Counted from the first letter of the stretch, positions 6,447 to 13,285 are shown. The stretch is 15,413 nt of DNA from Pseudomonadota bacterium (GCA_023432655.1 JAEYUK010000323.1:1-15413); one strand, 5' to 3'. The notes: a model not told the origin generated them from the letters alone. Numbers and translations: made by a program.

Positions 6447-7811
6447 TTATTGCTCCGTCGCCCCTGTGGAAAGAATCTTTTTAAGTCTAGGTGTCATAAA
6501 GAGTTTTTCTTCCCCAGCAGGTCTTTCAGAAAAGTAGCCCTGATCCTTCGTGCAGCGAACAGCATCCGCATCTGATGGGCCACATCTTTCTGCCCGACAT
6601 GAAGACATCCGGATGAATTTACCGCCACCCTCTTTTTGATCACAAACAACGTAACCCGTGCAAATACGACTTCGCCCTTTAGGTCCACACCCCGGACCAT
6701 TAACGATTTTTCGAGGAAGATCACTTACCCATTTACAAGTATCGGCAATGTAGTTCCGAGGCGATTTTTCATCTTCATTTTCTTCAACCACTTGCACTTC
6801 TTCTGACGTTTTTTCTTTTTCAGTCAGGGCCTTGTCTTTCTTGGTGAGAACATCGCAGGACTTAGGCTTGGTGAGTTCATCCCATTCTTTTTTGTGAGAC
6901 TCACTTAAAGCTCCTAAAACCTCTGCATGCTTTTGCATCTTAAATTTTCGATCAATGAGACAAACATTCGAAGCGGTCTCATCTTTTAGTTTATCCACCT
7001 GAGCTTCTGTGAGACAGACCTCAGGACTTTTCGGATAACGGGTACAAAGTGTCTGAAAAATTTCAAGAACCTTTTCGTGCCGGAGTTCTTCCTGAGCTTC
7101 CAGGAATTCCTTAACTTCAGAGGTCATTTCCTTTTCTTTATAGCGAGGATTTTTGGCCTCAAAGGCCACCTCTAAAGCTTCAAGATCTTTATTGAGTTTA
7201 TCTTCGAGAATAGAGGCCACTTCATCGAGCCCCACTGTGGTACTTGAAGTTTCTTCTTTTGTATCATCCGCCGATGTCTCGGGTTTAACTTCGGGTTTAA
7301 CCTCAGGCTTAACCTCAACTTGTACCTCAGGCTTAACTTCCACTTTCACCTCTGGCTTAACCTCTGGCTTCACTTCGCGGCCAGAGCGCTCACCTGCCAC
7401 TTGTCGATTATTATCCTGAAGAGTCTGGGTCTTAAATTCTTCTTCTTTCTTACGTTGCTCTTCGGCACTTAATCCTTGTCGGGCCCAATCATTTTTCTTA
7501 GTCATAAGCCCCGTCACCACATTAATTTGTGATTTTCTTAAATTAGTCTGGGCGGGAGTGAGGCAGTGGGAGCGATTGGTCTTACAAGATTCCTGGTAAA
7601 GTTTTAGCTCTTGCTCCAAATATTTTGTCCAGGCCTCATTATGGGCCTTTACATAGTCATCGTTAGGTAGCTTATTAGTAAATTTATTAGTGGTACGCCA
7701 TTTAAAGAGGACTTCTTCTCTTTCCTCTTCTAAAGCTTTCAACTTACTACTGAAATCTTCGGCAAAGGCCACGGAAGATAAAAGCAAAGAGAGTACTAAA
7801 AATTTGTTCAT
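6447..7811 (-). CDS. Exported two-module protein with KPEV-repeat linker and Cys-rich C terminus
   Basis: A 454-residue protein, not recognised. Signal peptide 1-17 (ends VAFA). Residues ~20-140 and ~200-330 are charged helical modules that share the pattern Y/F-Q-x-x-C ... C-L-T-x-A-Q (Cys76/Cys83 and Cys256/Cys266), implying an internal duplication. Between them lies a KPEV/KVEV repeat (147-179), resembling the extended Pro-rich linkers of periplasm-spanning proteins. After an acidic stretch, residues ~359-425 form a Cys-rich domain (Cys359, 375, 384, 390, 405, 410, 420) with GPGCGPKGRSRICTGYVVC at 372-390, probably disulfide-bonded outside the cytoplasm. AAAGGA lies 7 bases before the ATG. 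It is the first gene of the exported three-gene set. Function unknown; a cell-envelope structural or binding role is inference. Confidence 0.85.
   Translation of the reverse strand: MNKFLVLSLLLSSVAFAEDFSSKLKALEEEREEVLFKWRTTNKFTNKLPNDDYVKAHNEAWTKYLEQELKLYQESCKTNRSHCLTPAQTNLRKSQINVVTGLMTKKNDWARQGLSAEEQRKKEEEFKTQTLQDNNRQVAGERSGREVKPEVKPEVKVEVKPEVQVEVKPEVKPEVKPETSADDTKEETSSTTVGLDEVASILEDKLNKDLEALEVAFEAKNPRYKEKEMTSEVKEFLEAQEELRHEKVLEIFQTLCTRYPKSPEVCLTEAQVDKLKDETASNVCLIDRKFKMQKHAEVLGALSESHKKEWDELTKPKSCDVLTKKDKALTEKEKTSEEVQVVEENEDEKSPRNYIADTCKWVSDLPRKIVNGPGCGPKGRSRICTGYVVCDQKEGGGKFIRMSSCRAERCGPSDADAVRCTKDQGYFSERPAGEEKLFMTPRLKKILSTGATEQ
7275..7373 (-). repeat. In-frame tandem repeat encoding KPEV/KVEV units
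   Basis: Eight four-residue units, mostly V-K-P-E with variants V-K-V-E and V-Q-V-E, are encoded by imperfect 12-bp repeats. Third codon positions differ between copies, so the repeat is maintained at protein level and not only a recent DNA slippage product. Confidence 0.85.
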
Positions 7812-7904
7812 AAGCTATCCTTTAAACAGTAGAAACCTGTAAGGACTATCGGTTAAAGAAGCTTATTATTTGAATTTTTAAGTCTGAGAGAAAGACTAAG
7901 TTAA

Positions 7905-8144
7905 TTAGAGAGTTTTACCCTGGTTTTCCGCATTGATTTGAGCATGGACATGCTCCCTTAGGGCGCGAAGTGTATGGATCGATTTTTTAACGTATTCATC
8001 GGCCTTACGTAGCCGAGTAATCTCGTCAGATAACTGTGGATGATTTCGAGACAACTGAGTCAGGGCCCGATTCAGAGAAGCATCTATTATCGAGAAGGTG
8101 TTGGCCAGATCATGAATGTACTTTCTAGTTTCATCGTGATTCAT
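7905..8144 (-). CDS. Small helical protein with histidine-kinase H-box-like motif
   Basis: A 79-residue protein. The ATG at 8144 follows AAAGG by 5 bases. A longer frame from TTG 8177 would begin inside the hairpin at 8156-8177 and lacks a ribosome site. The motif IHDLANTFSII (10-20) resembles the H-box of dimerisation/phosphotransfer (HisKA or Spo0B-like) domains, with His11 as the would-be phosphorylated residue. The rest predicts a second long helix rich in Arg/Lys/Leu (about 38-72). There is no catalytic ATPase domain, signal peptide or membrane segment. It is the last gene after the oxidase genes. A role as a free-standing phosphotransfer or dimerisation module is inference; it may equally be a plain coiled-coil protein. 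Confidence 0.7.
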   Translation of the reverse strand: MNHDETRKYIHDLANTFSIIDASLNRALTQLSRNHPQLSDEITRLRKADEYVKKSIHTLRALREHVHAQINAENQGKTL

Positions 8145-8155
8145 AAGTGCCTTTG

Positions 8156-8177
8156 TTGGGGAGATAAATCTCCCCAA
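8156..8177. terminator. Perfect 22-base hairpin after the oxidase genes
   Basis: Arms TTGGGGAGAT and ATCTCCCCAA (10 bp, perfect) are separated by 2 bases, 14 bases after the ctaF stop and 11 before the start of the next gene. No T-run follows on the minus strand, so it may be a partial terminator or an mRNA-stabilising/processing hairpin that separates oxidase message from the small distal gene. Confidence 0.5.
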
Positions 8178-8191
8178 TAGGTTTATCGATA

Positions 8192-8497
8192 CTAAAATGG
8201 TTTGTACATGGCCTCAAGGCAAAGAACAGTCGCGAAAATGGCAGCGGAGATAGGCACCGCAGCAATAAAGCGTGTCCATTTAGTCTCTTCTTTAAGGTGC
8301 ATGTAGTAATAGGCCACCATGAAGGCCTTACCAACAGCGAGTAAAGTAAGAGCAGCGCCCTTCATAAACTTGGTGATGCCTGGAATTTCAGCAACCCAAA
8401 TTTCAATCCCTGTTAAAACTGCCAACCAAAGGAAAATCCAAAGATATTCTTTTTTGTGGCTTTTGTGTTCGTGAGTTTGTGCATGATTGTCAGACAC
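8192..8497 (-). CDS. ctaF: Cytochrome c oxidase subunit IV (prokaryotic COX4 family)
   Basis: A 101-residue membrane protein that begins at GTG 8497, preceded by AAGGAG (spacing 5; the TAA of sco lies between). A His-rich N terminus (HAQTHEHKSHKKEY) precedes three hydrophobic helices: about 18-36, the conserved helix with GKAFMVAYYYMHLKEE (56-71), and about 78-95. The A-x-x-Y-Y-x-M-H-L-K signature is typical of prokaryotic COX4 (PF03626), a small accessory subunit of aa3 and related oxidases. The gene follows sco after 2 bp and is the last recognised oxidase subunit of the cluster. Confidence 0.9.
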   Translation of the reverse strand: MSDNHAQTHEHKSHKKEYLWIFLWLAVLTGIEIWVAEIPGITKFMKGAALTLLAVGKAFMVAYYYMHLKEETKWTRFIAAVPISAAIFATVLCLEAMYKPF

Positions 8498-8499
8498 GG

Positions 8500-9165
8500 T
8501 TACTCCTTAGTAGTTGGACGATTAATTAAAAGTCCCACATCAATCATTAGTTTATTTATGTCGTTTTCTTCAAATGAATAATAGCCCCGTACACGATTAG
8601 CATCATCAACTAGAACAATTTTTTCAGAATGGGCGATATCAAACAAGTCCTTAGGATTTTGCTCTACTCCCACCTTGAAACCATCACGATAGAGCTTGAA
8701 CATTGCCTCTTTGTCGTTTCCAGTTAAAAAAGTCCAGGTAAATGGATTAGCATCGTGCTTACGAGCTAGATCAAAAAGTACTTTCTCATTATCGTGATCA
8801 GGATCAACAGTGAAAGTCACAATCGCAACTTTTCGGCCGGTGCCTCTCACACGTTTTTGAACTTTCTCTAAATCCCCTAACATTTTTGGACAAATAGTAG
8901 GACAGCGAGAAAAAATGAAATTTGCCAGGTAAACACGGCCTTTCAGATCTTTAGAACCAAAGCGCTGACCATTCTCAGAGATAAGCTCAAAATCCGGAAC
9001 TTCAGAAATAATCGGATGCTCTGGTGGAAGTGAGCGGTTCAGTGAACGGTAAATCGGATAGGAAAAACCGAAAACAAGAAAGCAAATCCAGAATATTTTC
9101 GAACGAACGAGGTTTTCCACCACGTTCGTTTGTCGAATAAATTCTGGCCGAGTTGCAGTGTTCAT
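8500..9165 (-). CDS. sco: SCO1/SenC copper chaperone for cytochrome oxidase
   Basis: A 221-residue protein anchored by one N-terminal membrane helix (~23-36), with a periplasmic thioredoxin-fold domain. The copper-binding set is complete: Cys88 and Cys92 in SRCPTICP and His179 in DIAHSEKIVLVD. Other family marks are FTVDPDHD (118-125) and LTG (147-149). SCO proteins deliver copper to, or reduce, the CuA centre of CoxB. Placement inside the oxidase unit fits. The start ATG overlaps the TAA of the cytochrome c gene by one base (TAATG), and the next gene begins 2 bp after its stop. No CtaG/Cox11 gene for CuB assembly is seen in the window. Confidence 0.94.
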   Translation of the reverse strand: MNTATRPEFIRQTNVVENLVRSKIFWICFLVFGFSYPIYRSLNRSLPPEHPIISEVPDFELISENGQRFGSKDLKGRVYLANFIFSRCPTICPKMLGDLEKVQKRVRGTGRKVAIVTFTVDPDHDNEKVLFDLARKHDANPFTWTFLTGNDKEAMFKLYRDGFKVGVEQNPKDLFDIAHSEKIVLVDDANRVRGYYSFEENDINKLMIDVGLLINRPTTKE

Positions 9166-10049
9166 TATTTCTTACCGCTCGCTTTATCCATAAGCTCATT
9201 GCGCTTGTCTTGGTTGTTACGTAGCTGACGGAGATCTTCTACATAATAGGCCAGGGCCCATAGCTCCTCATCTGTAACAACGTCTTTCCAACCCGGCATA
9301 CCTGAACCAGTTACACCGTACATAAGACGCTGAACGATTGAAGGAACGTCCGTAATGGAACGAAGATCATGGTAAGTGAAATCTGGAGGAAGAATTTTAT
9401 AATTATATTCTCCGTCCTGAGCTTTAAGCTGAAGAAGGTCCGCTCCAATATCAACAGTTGTTCCTAATTCTTTTGCCCAAGCACTCACTTCTTGTTTAGA
9501 AGCATAGCCGCGGTGACACTGAATACAATAAGCCGTCACGTGATAAACCTTACGACCTTTTTCAATCGCCTGGTGACGGTAAGTTTCTCCAAATGGATCT
9601 TTTGGAAGCGGGAACTTCTCGCCTACTACTTTATCTTCGCCTTCCCATGTTTCAGGAGCGTAAGTCTTGATGTACTGAATAACAGCATTTAAACGCTCAT
9701 CAGAGATATCCCATGGGAGCATAGCTGTCCCAGGAAGTCCGTGACGAATGATTCTCGCAAGATCCTCATCGTGTGGGAGTTCGCCATAATTTACCCAAGG
9801 AAATTTATAAAGACCTTGAGTGAAATCACGTGGAGGTGGAACGAGGCCGATAGCTGCTGGGCCATTACCTTTTCCATCCATTCCATGGCACTGGATACAA
9901 TACTCAACATAAGTCGTGTAACCAAGATTTAGAGTTTTAGCACTGACTTCTTTTCCGGCAAGAATCTTGCCCTCTTTAAAAGGAGATTTCTCAACAACAC
10001 AAGCCGTTGAGAGGAAAAGTGCCATCATTGAAACGAGGATAAGTTTCAT
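9165..10049 (-). CDS. Diheme cytochrome c lipoprotein of the oxidase cluster
   Basis: A 294-residue exported protein with a lipobox-like LSTAC (lipid Cys17) and two class I cytochrome c domains. Heme sites are CIQCH at 51-55 and CIQCH at 175-179, with likely axial methionines Met110 (GTAML) and Met251 (GSGMPGW). The ATG at 10049 has AAAGGA 7 bases upstream. The adjacent ATG at 10052 is only 4 bases away from that site, and a longer frame to 10097 would overlap coxC. It probably carries electrons to the CuA site of CoxB, in place of a cytochrome domain fused to CoxB, or receives them from a quinol-oxidising complex such as alternative complex III encoded elsewhere (inference). It begins 11 bp after coxC. 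Confidence 0.92.
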   Translation of the reverse strand: MKLILVSMMALFLSTACVVEKSPFKEGKILAGKEVSAKTLNLGYTTYVEYCIQCHGMDGKGNGPAAIGLVPPPRDFTQGLYKFPWVNYGELPHDEDLARIIRHGLPGTAMLPWDISDERLNAVIQYIKTYAPETWEGEDKVVGEKFPLPKDPFGETYRHQAIEKGRKVYHVTAYCIQCHRGYASKQEVSAWAKELGTTVDIGADLLQLKAQDGEYNYKILPPDFTYHDLRSITDVPSIVQRLMYGVTGSGMPGWKDVVTDEELWALAYYVEDLRQLRNNQDKRNELMDKASGKK

Positions 10050-10060
10050 CATCAATTCCT

Positions 10061-10621
10061 TTATAAAACAAACAACATTAAATACATAAACAGCCAAACC
10101 ACTCCAAGAAAGTGCCAGAACTTCCCAACGTTAATCAGTTTAAGTTCAGTCACCGCTTCAGGCTTTCTGAAAATGAGATGCCCAAGCCACATCAGAGTAA
10201 TAAGACCTAAAACAATGTGAGCAGCATGAATCCAGGTAAACGCATACACCATGGAGGGAACCTGGCCGTTTGAAACCAAAATCCCTGAAGCCTTAAGTGC
10301 TCCCCACAGATTCCATTGAAGAACCAGGAAGAGAACGCCCAAAGCCATTGTGGCCACCCAAAAAAGTTTCCGCTGCTCGGCTTTCTTTTCGAGCACATAA
10401 TAAGTCGCTGAACTCAGCGCCATCACTAACGTACTCAAAAGTGGAAGCATCACAGGCATATTGGAAATTTCCACCGGCGGCCACACCGGTGAATTAAAGC
10501 GTACCAGGAAAAAACCCAGAAACATGGTTGCAAACATCATCGCAAAAGAGATCAGAGTTACGGTCATCCCCACTGAGTTCTTTAGATCTTGTAACTCTTT
10601 TCCTGGATTTCTCGTATTCAT
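10061..10621 (-). CDS. coxC: Cytochrome c oxidase subunit III, short form
   Basis: A 186-residue membrane protein with about five helices, corresponding to helices III-VII of the seven-helix CoxIII; the two N-terminal helices of the longer proteobacterial or mitochondrial form are absent. Family features are WPP (47-49) after the first helix, FTWIHAAHIVLGL (128-140) with His132/His135, and the terminal FWHFLGVVWLF (168-178). The five-helix form is common in bacterial aa3/caa3 and quinol oxidases, so this is probably not a truncation. ATG overlaps the coxA TGA as ATGA. CoxIII binds lipid near the D-channel entrance and stabilises the enzyme during turnover. Confidence 0.93.
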   Translation of the reverse strand: MNTRNPGKELQDLKNSVGMTVTLISFAMMFATMFLGFFLVRFNSPVWPPVEISNMPVMLPLLSTLVMALSSATYYVLEKKAEQRKLFWVATMALGVLFLVLQWNLWGALKASGILVSNGQVPSMVYAFTWIHAAHIVLGLITLMWLGHLIFRKPEAVTELKLINVGKFWHFLGVVWLFMYLMLFVL

Positions 10622-12354
10622 GCTTTTGCCAATTCCTCAGTTTGATATTGGAAATCACGGTCACCTTTAAGGGCCGGGTTACCAAACTCGTGTGGTCCAC
10701 ATTTAACAACAGGAATTTCCTTGAAGTTGTAATGAGGAGCTGGTGAAGGAATTTGCCATTCAAGAGTTCCCACTTCCCAAGGATTTGCAGAAGCTTGTGG
10801 AATATTTTTTCCAAAGATCGTCTTGAAGAAATTATAAAGGAAAATGAATTGCGCAAGCCCCATGGCCACAGCACAAAGAGTTACGAAAGTATTGATTGGA
10901 ATCAATCTGTGCATGAACTCATAGATGAACGGATTATAAAGACGACGGTGCATACCCGCGTAACCCATGATCATCATACCGGTAAAAATTCCGTTAAGAG
11001 GAATCATTGTTGTCCAGAAGTGGATTTTGGCCAGACGCTCATCCATCATTCTGCCGAACATTTTAGGCATCCAGAAATAAATCCCTGCGAAACCACCTAA
11101 AAGCACTGAAGCTGCCATTGTGTAATGGAAGTGACCTACTACGAAGTAAGTATCGTGGAGATAGAGGTCCATTGAACTTGAAGCAAGATAAAGACCAGTT
11201 AAACCACCAAGACCAAATACAAATACAACACCAAGAGAGAAAAGCATTGGAGAAGTAAAACGAATTGAACCTTTCCAAAGAGTTCCCAACCAGTTAGCAA
11301 AGAAGATAGCTGATGGAATCGAGATAAGCATTGTAAGAGTCATAAATGACTGAGTCAGAAGTGGAGACATCTGAGTCGTGTACATATGGTGACCATAAAC
11401 CACTGTTGAAAGAACAGTAATTGTACTTAAGCAAAGAGCTGTCATCTTATAACCGAAAGCTGGCTTACGAGCGAAGAAAGAAAGTAAGTCAGAAACGATA
11501 CCCCAAGCTGGAAGAATCAAGATGTAAACTTCAGGGTGACCGAAGATCCAGAAAACGTGTTGAAATAAAATCGGGTCACCTTTACCAGAAGTAGCTGCTG
11601 CTCCGGCAAGGAAGAAAGTTGTTCCGAAAACACGGTCAAAAGTAAGAAGAAGAAGACCTGCACCCAGAACCGGAACGAAAATGGCGTTCAGGATAGAAGT
11701 CAGGAAAAGTCCCCATACAGTAAGTGGCATTTTGAAATAGCCCATACCAGGAGCACGAAGTGTGATTACCGTTGTGATGTAGTTCACTGCCCCCATCGTT
11801 GATGAAACACCAAATAGGAAAAGTGAAACCAACCAAAGGGTTTGACCAGCACCTGGCTGACCAAGGTTAGTTGATAGTGTTGGATAAGAAGTCCAACCAC
11901 CAGCAGCAGCACCCATTGGAAGAAAAAACGAAACAATCATCAAGATACTTGAAGCTACCCCGAACCAGAATGAAAGCATGTTCAGAGTCGGGAAAATCAT
12001 ATCTCTCGCACCAATAAGGAGAGGAATACAGAAGTTACCGAAAGCACCGATCAAGATAGCGGTGATCGCAAAGAAGATCATGATGGTACCGTGCATACTG
12101 AAAAGCATGGCATAGGTATCTGGAGGGACTACCCCACCGGAGTTAGGGAAAATCAAATGACCGATAACTGGAAAAGGCTGTCCTGGATAGGCCAGTGTCC
12201 AGCGGATCATGAGGGCCATAAGACCGCCCACCATCAACCAGAAAATTCCAGACCAAAGGAACTGCTTACCAATGACTTTATGGTCATAAGAGATGAGATA
12301 TTTCGAGACGAACGTTTTCGGTTCATCGTGAATATGTTGTTCTACGAAGGCCAT
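10618..12354 (-). CDS. coxA: Cytochrome c oxidase subunit I (A-family heme-copper oxidase), K-channel lysine replaced
   Basis: A 578-residue, about 12-helix catalytic subunit that reduces O2 to water. All metal ligands are visible: His88 (MHGTIM) and His410 for low-spin heme; His408 for heme a3 (HDTYFVVGHFHYTM); His273, His322, His323 for CuB; Tyr277 as the His-crosslinked Tyr. D-channel residues are present: Asp118 (GARDMIFPTLN), Asn107, Asn125, Ser184/Ser185, and Glu275 in GHPEVY, so it is of the Glu-bearing A1 type. In contrast, at the K-channel the usual P-T-G-I-K-x-F reads P-S-A-I-F-F-A (347-353), i.e. Phe351 in place of Lys362 (Rhodobacter numbering). The ATG overlaps the coxB TAA by one base (TAATG); the TGA overlaps coxC. 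Confidence 0.97.
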   Translation of the reverse strand: MAFVEQHIHDEPKTFVSKYLISYDHKVIGKQFLWSGIFWLMVGGLMALMIRWTLAYPGQPFPVIGHLIFPNSGGVVPPDTYAMLFSMHGTIMIFFAITAILIGAFGNFCIPLLIGARDMIFPTLNMLSFWFGVASSILMIVSFFLPMGAAAGGWTSYPTLSTNLGQPGAGQTLWLVSLFLFGVSSTMGAVNYITTVITLRAPGMGYFKMPLTVWGLFLTSILNAIFVPVLGAGLLLLTFDRVFGTTFFLAGAAATSGKGDPILFQHVFWIFGHPEVYILILPAWGIVSDLLSFFARKPAFGYKMTALCLSTITVLSTVVYGHHMYTTQMSPLLTQSFMTLTMLISIPSAIFFANWLGTLWKGSIRFTSPMLFSLGVVFVFGLGGLTGLYLASSSMDLYLHDTYFVVGHFHYTMAASVLLGGFAGIYFWMPKMFGRMMDERLAKIHFWTTMIPLNGIFTGMMIMGYAGMHRRLYNPFIYEFMHRLIPINTFVTLCAVAMGLAQFIFLYNFFKTIFGKNIPQASANPWEVGTLEWQIPSPAPHYNFKEIPVVKCGPHEFGNPALKGDRDFQYQTEELAKA

Positions 12355-13187
12355 TATTTACTCCCCCACGTCCAACCCCAACGAAGATCCATGTTTTCGG
12401 TATCGTTAGTGGCGATTGCGGTTTCTTGTGATTCGTTAATCCAGCGGTCATAGTTTTCTTGAGAAAGAACTTTTAAATAGGCCTTCATCAAGTAGTGATG
12501 GTTTCCGCACATTTCAGCACAAGCAATTTCAAAGGTACCAGTTTTAGTCGTATCAAACCAAAGCTTGGCATAGCGACCTGGAATTGCATCGGCCTTAATA
12601 TAAATATTTGGGATATAGAAAGAGTGGATAACATCTTTAGATGTCATTTGAATCATCACTTTCTTACCAACTGGAACAACGAGGTTATTAAGTTCAACGA
12701 CGTCATCGGCAGTATTGAACTCTCCATCACGGCCTGCGTGACGGAAGTTCCATGCCCACTGCTGAGCGAGGACCTGAACTTTAATGACATCTTCGCTGTC
12801 TTCCGGAAAGTTCCAGAAAACTTCTTTCATGTCCTTACTTGAAACACGGGTGATGACCATATCCACTGAAATGAATACTGCTAGACCAATGAAGGCCGTA
12901 ATCATCAAATGCTTCTTCTCGTTTCCGTGAGTATAGAAAGACTTCTTGTGGCGTCTTTGTGAATACAAGAAAGAGAAACCAAAGAGACCTAAACAGAGGA
13001 TGGTAAACCAGAAAAGGTTCACATAGGTCGTGTAAGCAAAGAGCCAATGAATCAAGTGGCCCGAGGTTGAAATGTCTTCCGGTGGACTGATGCGCTCCCA
13101 GAAGCTCATTTGTTCACTGGCCTTAACCAATAAACTGCTTCCTTCAGCGACCATACCGATCAGACGTTCAGAAAATGAAATGTCCAT
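12354..13187 (-). CDS. coxB: Cytochrome c oxidase subunit II with CuA site
   Basis: A 277-residue subunit with two membrane helices (~47-75 and ~93-113) and a periplasmic cupredoxin domain that accepts electrons from cytochrome c. CuA ligands are complete: His188 (DVIHSFYIP), Cys223, Glu225, Cys227 (CAEMC), His231 and Met234. The aromatic electron-entry patch is QQWAWNF (142-148). Just after it, residues 152-162 (GRDGEFNTADD) look like an acidic, EF-hand-like loop. There is no fused cytochrome c domain and no lipobox. The usual E-x-x-W-T-x-x-P motif at the start of helix 2 is absent (HLMITAFIG instead), which matters for the K-channel. It is the first gene after a 98-bp gap containing a probable promoter; the ribosome site is weak (AGGA about 11 bases upstream). 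Confidence 0.96.
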   Translation of the reverse strand: MDISFSERLIGMVAEGSSLLVKASEQMSFWERISPPEDISTSGHLIHWLFAYTTYVNLFWFTILCLGLFGFSFLYSQRRHKKSFYTHGNEKKHLMITAFIGLAVFISVDMVITRVSSKDMKEVFWNFPEDSEDVIKVQVLAQQWAWNFRHAGRDGEFNTADDVVELNNLVVPVGKKVMIQMTSKDVIHSFYIPNIYIKADAIPGRYAKLWFDTTKTGTFEIACAEMCGNHHYLMKAYLKVLSQENYDRWINESQETAIATNDTENMDLRWGWTWGSK

Positions 13188-13213
13188 CTCACAACATCCT
13201 GAGAAAAAGATTA

Positions 13214-13244
13214 ATAATACTTGATTTAAGTCATTGAATTGTAA
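13214..13244 (-). promoter_or_regulatory. Possible promoter of the coxB-led unit
   Basis: On the minus strand TTACAA (13239-13244) and TATTAT (13214-13219) are separated by 19 bases in an AT-rich 98-bp gap, the only sizeable gap in the oxidase cluster. The -10 match is good, while the -35 and the spacing are poor. A start near 13207 would leave a short leader of about 20 bases. Confidence 0.35.
13221..13234. promoter_or_regulatory. Possible FNR/DNR-type operator in the coxB promoter
   Basis: TTGAT-TTAA-GTCAT has the TGA-N6-TCA core and one perfect FNR half-site. It lies between the proposed -35 and -10, a position expected for repression, consistent with shutting off an aerobic oxidase when oxygen is scarce. 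The role is inferred only from sequence and position. Confidence 0.35.
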
Positions 13245-13285
13245 CTTAATAAATTCGGTTCATCTAGCCCAAACTACTCAGATTT

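Noticed and set aside
7153..7419. Rightward frame encoding TSGL repeats
   Set aside because: It is the antisense image of the KPEV-repeat region of the leftward gene, has no ribosome site, and its repeat follows from the sense-strand repeat.
7881..7897. Hairpin AGTCT-N7-AGACT as terminator after the small H-box protein
   Set aside because: Only 5 bp, AT-rich, and no T-run follows on the minus strand; too weak to call.
10050..10097. Upstream start for the diheme cytochrome
   Set aside because: It would overlap coxC and bury the lipoprotein signal sequence; ATG 10049 has AAAGGA and starts directly at the signal peptide.
10061..10621. coxC as a truncated gene
   Set aside because: The start overlaps coxA as ATGA and five-helix CoxIII proteins are normal in many bacteria, so this is a short form and not a broken gene.
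10494..10874. 126-residue leftward frame across the coxC/coxA junction
   Set aside because: It overlaps two certain genes in another frame and has no ribosome site or recognisable domain.
13188..13285. A small gene or RNA in the gap before coxB
   Set aside because: No frame with a ribosome site and no stable structure; only promoter-like elements are seen.
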